Shown here piece after piece: positions 59,020 to 64,000 of a DNA stretch of 64,000 nucleotides. Under the pieces are notes generated by a model that saw only the letters and a list, made by a program, of their open reading frames with translations, was not told the origin of the DNA and made no database searches. The DNA comes from Roseomonas mucosa (GTDB lineage Bacteria; Pseudomonadota; Alphaproteobacteria; Acetobacterales; Acetobacteraceae). The stretch lies in assembly GCA_945878375.1 (NCBI GenBank), contig CAMDWG010000001.1:62001-126000 (forward strand), given 5' to 3'. Each line of letters begins with the position of its first letter. Positions within the stretch are counted from its first letter, which is position 1. Position numbers and translations under genes: made by a program.

Positions 59020-60819
59020 ATGTGTATTGCCTGCAGTCCCTTCGCCAGCGTCCTGAAGGCGGGACCCACCGCCTCGCGCCGCGGCGTGCTTGGCGGGATG
59101 GGGCGGCTGGCGCTTGGCGCCGGGGCCGCGGGCTTCGGCAGCCTGCTGCGCTGCGCCGAGGCGCAGACGCCCCCCGCCGCCTCCGGCGCGGCCGACCTGA
59201 TCTATAGCGGCGGCCCCATCGTCACCATCCATGACGCCCAGCCTTCGGCCGAAGCGGTCGCGGTGCGCGGCGGGCGCATCCTCGCCGTCGGCACGCATGC
59301 GCAGGTCGAGGCGACTCGGGGCCCCGGGACGCGGATGGTGAACCTCGAAGGGCGCGCCATGCTGCCCGGCTTCGTCGATCCGCACGGCCATGTCGTCATG
59401 GTCGGCCTGCAGGCGGTCGGCGCCAACATGCTCGCCGCCCCGGATGGCGAGGCCAACGACATCGCCGCCGTCATCCGCATCCTGCGCGAATGGGTCGGGC
59501 GCAACGAGGCCGCGGTGCGGCGCTACAACCTGATCTTCGGCTTCGGCTACGACGACAGCCAGATTCGCGAGGGCCGCCACCCCACCCGCGACGACCTCGA
59601 CCAGGTCTCGACCGAGGTGCCGGTCCTGATCATCCACACATCGAGCCACCTGGCGGCGGCGAATTCGAAGGCGCTGGAGGTGGCGGGCATCACCGCGGCG
59701 ACGCCCGATCCGGTGGGCGGCGTGTTCCGCCGCCGCGAGGGCTCGCGTGAGCCAAATGGCGTGATGGAGGAGAATGCGCTGTTCGTCGGCGCGGCGCCGC
59801 TGCTCGGCCGGCTCGACGAGGCGGCCTGGCTTTCGATGATCCGCGCCGGCGCCGAGTACTACGCCTCCTTCGGCTATACGACCTGCCAGGAAGGCCGCGC
59901 CATGGGCCCGGCCATCGGGCAGCTGACCGCAGCGGCGCAGCGCGGCCTGCTGCCGGTGGACATCGTCGCCTATCCCGACATCCTCGGCGCCGCCGACCAC
60001 CTCGGCGGGGCGCTGCATGGCGCCGCCTATCGCAACCGCCTGCGGATCGGCGGCGCGAAGATCTCGCTCGACGGCTCGCCGCAGGGCAAGACGGCCTGGC
60101 TGACGCGCCCCTACCACGTGCCGCCGGCGGGCGCCGCGGCGGATTACCGGGGGCTGCAGACCGCACCGACCGACGCCACGATCGAAGCCGTCTCGCGCTG
60201 CTTCGAGCGCAACTGGCAGATCCTGATGCATGCCAATGGCGACGCCGCCATCGACCTGATGATCGCCGCGGTGCGTGAGGCGACGCGGCGGCACGGACGC
60301 GGCGACCGCCGCCCGGTGATGATCCACGGCCAGACGCTGCGCGCGGACCAGGTGGACCCGGTGCGGGAGCTCGGCATCTTCCCCTCGTTGTTCCCGATGC
60401 ACACCTTCTATTGGGGCGATTTCCACCGCGATTCCGTGCTGGGGCCGGAGCGGGCGGAGAACATCTCGCCGACCGGCTGGCTGATGAGCCGGGGGATGAT
60501 GTTCACCTCGCATCACGACGCGCCGGTGGCGCGGCCGGATTCGATGCGCGTGCTGAGTGCGACGGTCACGCGGCGATCGCGCACCGGCGATATCATCGGC
60601 CCGCATCACCGCGTGCCGGTGGCCACCGCGCTGAAGGCGATGACGATCTGGTCGGCGCACCAGCATTTCGAGGAAGCGTCGAAGGGCTCGATCGAGGTCG
60701 GCAAGCTCGCCGATTTCGTGCTGCTGTCGGACAACCCGATGACGGTGGACCCGGAGCGGCTGGCGGAGCTCAAGGTGGTGGAGACGATCAAGGAAGGCAC
60801 GAGCGTCTACCGCGCCTGA
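59020..60819 (+). CDS. Exported amidohydrolase-3 family protein (YtcJ-like)
   Basis: The 599-residue protein has a Tat leader (ASRRGVLGGMGRLALGAGAAG) and a YtcJ-like amidohydrolase fold: the composite beta-sandwich, metal motif MLPGFVDPHGHVVMVG, later ILMHANGDAAIDLMI, FPMHTFYWGDFHR and FTSHHDAPVARPDSM, and the closing GKLADFVLLSDNPM. It is a periplasmic metal-dependent hydrolase of amide or imide bonds; the substrate is unknown. The start is ATG 59020 with CGGGAGCATC upstream. Confidence 0.87.
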   Translation: MCIACSPFASVLKAGPTASRRGVLGGMGRLALGAGAAGFGSLLRCAEAQTPPAASGAADLIYSGGPIVTIHDAQPSAEAVAVRGGRILAVGTHAQVEATRGPGTRMVNLEGRAMLPGFVDPHGHVVMVGLQAVGANMLAAPDGEANDIAAVIRILREWVGRNEAAVRRYNLIFGFGYDDSQIREGRHPTRDDLDQVSTEVPVLIIHTSSHLAAANSKALEVAGITAATPDPVGGVFRRREGSREPNGVMEENALFVGAAPLLGRLDEAAWLSMIRAGAEYYASFGYTTCQEGRAMGPAIGQLTAAAQRGLLPVDIVAYPDILGAADHLGGALHGAAYRNRLRIGGAKISLDGSPQGKTAWLTRPYHVPPAGAAADYRGLQTAPTDATIEAVSRCFERNWQILMHANGDAAIDLMIAAVREATRRHGRGDRRPVMIHGQTLRADQVDPVRELGIFPSLFPMHTFYWGDFHRDSVLGPERAENISPTGWLMSRGMMFTSHHDAPVARPDSMRVLSATVTRRSRTGDIIGPHHRVPVATALKAMTIWSAHQHFEEASKGSIEVGKLADFVLLSDNPMTVDPERLAELKVVETIKEGTSVYRA

Positions 60820-60858
60820 CGCGGCATGCGCTGACTGCCGCGCAACAGCGCAGTCGGC

Positions 60859-62142
60859 CTATGCAAGGGCTGAGCGCACGCCGCGCCAGAAGGCGGTGGC
60901 ATCGGCGCCGCCGGGATCGCGCGGATCGGGGCGCACCGCGGTGTGCACCATCACAAGGCGGCTGGCCGGGTGGACGAACATCGCCTGGCCGCGTACGCCC
61001 AGGAAGGCGAAGCTGCCGTCATCCTGCGGGAAGATCCACGTCTGGTAGCCATAGCCGAAGAAGCGGCCGACGCGGCCGGGGCTGACCTGCATGCGGGTCA
61101 TCTCCGCGACCCATTCCCTCGGGATCACCACGCGCTGCCCCGCTCGCCCACCGCACGCCATCAGCAGCCCGAGCTTCGCGAAATCCCTCAGCGTCGCCTG
61201 CAGGCCCATATAGCCGACCTCGAGGCCTGATCTGTCGAGCAGCCAGCTCGCATCGGTCTCCGCGCCCATCGGGCGCCAGATACGGGCCGCGAAATAGTCG
61301 GCGATCGGCATTCCCACCACCGCGCGCAGCACGATGGCCAGCGCATAGGTCTCCGACGATGCGTAGTACCAGCGCGCGCCAGGGGCCGCGATGCGCGTGT
61401 TGAACTGCGCGAGCGCCGCCGCGCCTCCCGCGGTTTGCTGCCCGATCGTCGCGCGCGACAGGCGGGCGCTGTCGTCGGTGCCGTCATACTCCTCCCGGAA
61501 CTGCACGCCGGAGGACATGGTCAGCAGGTGGCGCAGCGGCGTGGCGCCGTATTCCAGGCCGCGCAGCGTCGGCGCATAGGCTTCGGCGGGCGCATCGATG
61601 GACGCGATCCGGCCTTCCGCCACGGCGATGCCGACCAGCATGGCGACCACCGTCTTCGCCATGGAGAAGGAGGTCATGCGATGCGTATCGCTGCGTCCAT
61701 ACTGGTAGCGCTCAAGCTGGATCACGTCGTCCTGCGCCACCAGCAACCCGGTGGCGGGGTTGCGGTCCATGTAGTCCGCCAGCCGGAAGCGACCAGCACC
61801 CAGCGCCGGGGCGCCCAGATAGGCGATGTCGGGCTCCCGCGGGGCACGGCGCCAGGGAAGCTGGGTGTCACTGCGGCGCGAGAGGCGGGCGGGCAGGATC
61901 TCGTCGAGGCGGGAGTAGCTGTCCACGCTGTGGCTGGTGCGCCACCAGCTCTGCCGGTCGGCGCGCGGGAAGTGGCCGAGGGGATCGGCATAGGCCCACA
62001 TCATCGGCCCGGCTCCGCGCCGGCCGATGCCGTCGCGGAAAGCGAAGGTCATGCCCGGCGCGTCGGCGCCGGTGGCACAGGCGCCGACCAGCAGGGCGGG
62101 CAAAGACAGAATGGCCCGACGCTGGATGGGAACCGCTTTCAT
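60859..62142 (-). CDS. Serine hydrolase lipoprotein (beta-lactamase/EstB family)
   Basis: The 427-residue precursor has a lipobox LPALLVGAC near residue 20, so it is probably lipid-anchored. The beta-lactamase-like active site is SMAK (Ser and Lys of SxxK), with YYASSETYALA as the tyrosine motif in place of the usual YxN. It resembles family VIII esterases and 6-aminohexanoate-dimer hydrolases (NylB-like) more than true beta-lactamases. It converges on the amidohydrolase gene, with 39 bases between stops. Confidence 0.82.
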   Translation of the reverse strand: MKAVPIQRRAILSLPALLVGACATGADAPGMTFAFRDGIGRRGAGPMMWAYADPLGHFPRADRQSWWRTSHSVDSYSRLDEILPARLSRRSDTQLPWRRAPREPDIAYLGAPALGAGRFRLADYMDRNPATGLLVAQDDVIQLERYQYGRSDTHRMTSFSMAKTVVAMLVGIAVAEGRIASIDAPAEAYAPTLRGLEYGATPLRHLLTMSSGVQFREEYDGTDDSARLSRATIGQQTAGGAAALAQFNTRIAAPGARWYYASSETYALAIVLRAVVGMPIADYFAARIWRPMGAETDASWLLDRSGLEVGYMGLQATLRDFAKLGLLMACGGRAGQRVVIPREWVAEMTRMQVSPGRVGRFFGYGYQTWIFPQDDGSFAFLGVRGQAMFVHPASRLVMVHTAVRPDPRDPGGADATAFWRGVRSALA

Positions 62143-62298
62143 GCGGAAACAGAACACTGAACGATCTTTATTGTCGAGTATCGTCGAGTCATGTGACGAC
62201 TGGCAGATGCATGGCACAGCCCCATCTGTTGGCGGCGACCGCCAGCCGCAACGGTGGGCCGCCCCCCTGCCCCCACACCGCCGCCACCGGAGCCCACC

Positions 62299-62718
62299 TT
62301 GACCATCCTCGCCCTGATCGCCCTTTTCGCCCTCGCGCTGCTGCTCGGCGGGATGGTGTTCTTCGCCGCGCTGATCGCGCCGCTGGTCTTCCGGGTGCTG
62401 CCAGCCGACCAGGGCGGGCGGTTCATCCGCACCCTGTTCCCGCGCTATTATGTCTGGGTGCTGGCCTGCTCCGCCGCCGCCGCCGTGGCGCTGTTCCCGC
62501 TGTCGAAGCCCGATGCCGGGATCATGGCGGTGGTCGCGGGGCTGGCCTGGTGGCTGCGCCAGTCGCTGATGCCGCGCATCAACGCCCTGTCGGACCTGGC
62601 CAAGGCCGGCGACGCGAGCGCGCAGAAGGGCTTCGACCGCGCCCACAAGCTATCCGTCGTCGCCAACCTGCTCCAGATGATGGCCGCAGCCGCCGTGCTG
62701 GCGGGCTTCGTCGCCTGA
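62299..62718 (+). CDS. DUF4149 family membrane protein
   Basis: This 139-residue protein has four membrane helices (ALIALFALALLLGGMVFFAAL; YYVWVLACSAAAAVALF; GIMAVVAGLAWWL; LLQMMAAAAVLAGFV). The layout and the PLVFRVLPADQGGRFIRTLFPRYY segment match DUF4149. The start is likely TTG 62299 behind CCGGAGCCCACC; an ATG at 62254 would add a proline-rich extension. The function is unknown. Confidence 0.75.
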   Translation: MTILALIALFALALLLGGMVFFAALIAPLVFRVLPADQGGRFIRTLFPRYYVWVLACSAAAAVALFPLSKPDAGIMAVVAGLAWWLRQSLMPRINALSDLAKAGDASAQKGFDRAHKLSVVANLLQMMAAAAVLAGFVA

Positions 62719-62832
62719 AGTTGCCGCAGCGGTCGGAAATGACAGCCCTTTTTCGACCCCAGGGAATGCATTAAGCCTTGGCCACGCGCGGGCATGGGCC
62801 CGTGACGCCTGTTGCCCGGAGGAAACCAACCC

Positions 62833-63918
62833 ATGAACCGCCGTGCCCTGATGGGCGCCGCCGCGACCGCCCCGGTCGTGCTTGCCACCCCCGCCCTCGC
62901 CCAGGCCTTGCCGGAGGTGCGCTGGCGCGTCCAATCCTCCTTCCCGCGCGTCTTCGACGTGCTCTACGGCACGCTGGAGCGCATCTCGGCCCGCGTCGCG
63001 CAGCTCACCGACGGCAAGTTCCGCATCCAGGTCTTCCCGGCCGGTGAGATCGTCGGCGGCCTGCAGGTGCTGGACGCCGTCCAGGCCGGCACGATCGAAG
63101 CGGGCCACACCGCCTCCTACTACTACATCGGCAAGGACATCGCCTTCGCGCCCTTCACCGCGATGAGCTTCGGCCTGAACCAGCGCCAGATGACCTCCTG
63201 GTTCCGTCATGGCGGCGGCAACGAGCTGGCGAATGAGTTCTTCCGCGAATACAACATCGTCGCCCACACCGCCGGCGACACCGGCGCCCAGATGGGCGGC
63301 TGGTTCCGCAACGAGATCACCACGGTGGACCAGCTTCGGGGCCTGAAGTTCCGCATCACGGGTCTCGCCGGCCAGCTGTTCCGGCGGCTCGGCGCCGAGC
63401 CCACGCTGATCGCGCCGGCCGATATCTATCCCTCGCTCGAGCGCGGCGTGATCGACGCGGCCGAATTCGTCGGCCCGCATGACGATGAGCGCGCCAACTA
63501 CGTGCGCGTCGCCCGCTTCTACTACGCGCCGGGCTTCTGGGAGCCGGGTGCGCGGCTGCACTTCATGATGAACCAGCGCGCCCATGCGGCCCTGCCGGAC
63601 CAGTACAAGCACGCGATCGAGGTCGCCTGCGCGGAAGCCGACAGCGACATGACCGCGCGCTACGACCACCTGAACCCGCAGGCGCTGCGTCGCCTGGTGG
63701 GCGCCGGCGCCCAGCTGCGCTTCTGGTCGCGCCCGATCCTGGAAGCCGCCTGGCGCGCGAATGAGGAGCTGAACGCCGATCTCGGCCGCCAGAACCCCCG
63801 CTTCGCGCGCATCATGGAAAGCTACAACCGCTTCCGGACCGAGCAGTTCCAGTGGTTCCGGATCGCCGAGAACAGCTACGACAACTTCGCCTTCACGGCC
63901 GCCCAGACGGTGCGCTGA
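62833..63918 (+). CDS. TRAP transporter DctP-type substrate-binding protein
   Basis: The 361-residue receptor has a Tat-like leader (MNRRALMGAAATAPVVLATPALAQ) and the DctP fold: WRVQSSFPRVFDVLYGTLERI, FRIQVFPAGEIVGGLQVLDAVQAGTIE (split by position), the ligand arginine region GGWFRNEITTVDQLRGLKFRI and DAAEFVGPHDD. The DctQM membrane genes are not in the window. GGAGGAAACCAACCC precedes ATG 62833. Proteins of this branch often bind alpha-keto acids or mannitol-like carboxylates; the ligand is not assigned. Confidence 0.9.
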   Translation: MNRRALMGAAATAPVVLATPALAQALPEVRWRVQSSFPRVFDVLYGTLERISARVAQLTDGKFRIQVFPAGEIVGGLQVLDAVQAGTIEAGHTASYYYIGKDIAFAPFTAMSFGLNQRQMTSWFRHGGGNELANEFFREYNIVAHTAGDTGAQMGGWFRNEITTVDQLRGLKFRITGLAGQLFRRLGAEPTLIAPADIYPSLERGVIDAAEFVGPHDDERANYVRVARFYYAPGFWEPGARLHFMMNQRAHAALPDQYKHAIEVACAEADSDMTARYDHLNPQALRRLVGAGAQLRFWSRPILEAAWRANEELNADLGRQNPRFARIMESYNRFRTEQFQWFRIAENSYDNFAFTAAQTVR

Positions 63919-63943
63919 CCCGCTCCGTTCGGTCTCCTGCCGG

Positions 63944-63976
63944 CCCCGCCGCCCCACCCGGGCGGCGGGGCTTTTC
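63944..63976 (+). terminator. Rho-independent terminator after the TRAP receptor
   Basis: CCCCGCCGCCC (63944-63954) and GGGCGGCGGGG (63960-63970) form a perfect 11-base stem with a five-base loop, followed by CTTTTC. It ends the transcript 26 bases after the stop. Confidence 0.85.
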
Positions 63977-64000
63977 ATTTGTTCATCCCCCCGCCCCCTT

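Noticed and set aside
60859-62142. Antibiotic-resistance beta-lactamase
   Set aside because: SMAK is present, but the tyrosine motif lacks YxN and no KTG is evident. It is a lipoprotein of the esterase/NylB-like type, so resistance is not supported.

Overview
The window is 64 kb of GC-rich, densely packed bacterial DNA with GC-rich codon third positions. Gene content points to an alphaproteobacterium of the Acetobacteraceae, most like Roseomonas and relatives: a GapR-family DUF2312 protein, DUF1244, several Bug-type tripartite-tricarboxylate receptors, glcDEF, Sox genes and many Tat-type signal peptides. This assignment is inferred from gene content, not from a marker gene.

Layout. 0-5 kb is the end of a surface-polysaccharide locus (family 2 glycosyltransferase, GH5-like hydrolase, two acyltransferase-3 proteins, an O-antigen-ligase-like polymerase). 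5-13.7 kb holds a Cys-rich copper-storage protein, a double-AAA ATPase followed by a WYL regulator, an ABC1/UbiB kinase, oligoendopeptidase F and an acyl-CoA synthetase. 14-20.5 kb holds a flavin reductase, GapR, DUF1244, a glycerate kinase, an OmpA-like porin and a pyruvate kinase with an N-terminal YdaS/Cro-type helix-turn-helix, behind two matching palindromes. 20.5-28.2 kb holds ada, a TPR protein, a Bug receptor and glycolate oxidase genes; glcF is separated from glcDE by an opposite-strand DUF4239 gene.

28.8-38.9 kb is a sulfur-oxidation island. On the minus strand lie a cytochrome c, a thioredoxin and an HbpS-like protein, and also soxY-soxZ-soxB-soxV. On the plus strand lie fccA-fccB-soxC-soxD and peroxiredoxin-arsR. 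No SoxX or SoxA is visible. Its two divergent promoter regions share a short motif. 39-44 kb carries an MFS transporter and a phosphonate-type ABC importer (phnD-phnC-phnE-phnE) with no C-P lyase.

44-53.8 kb looks partly acquired. It has an aconitase plus PrpF-family isomerase plus Bug receptor operon with a LysR regulator, at least two substrate-binding-protein gene fragments, a possible IS3 remnant, and a lone TPR gene bracketed by strikingly AT-rich DNA. 53.8-64 kb returns to core-like sequence: TauD-type dioxygenase, phospholipase D-like and endonuclease/exonuclease/phosphatase proteins, ahcY with an SahR-like operator, an amidohydrolase, a serine hydrolase lipoprotein, DUF4149 and a TRAP receptor followed by a strong terminator.

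The most unusual element is the HTH-pyruvate kinase fusion (18293-19954) with paired CTTA-N7-TAAG palindromes just upstream, which suggests a glycolytic enzyme that may bind its own promoter. No tRNA, rRNA, CRISPR array or intact transposase was seen.
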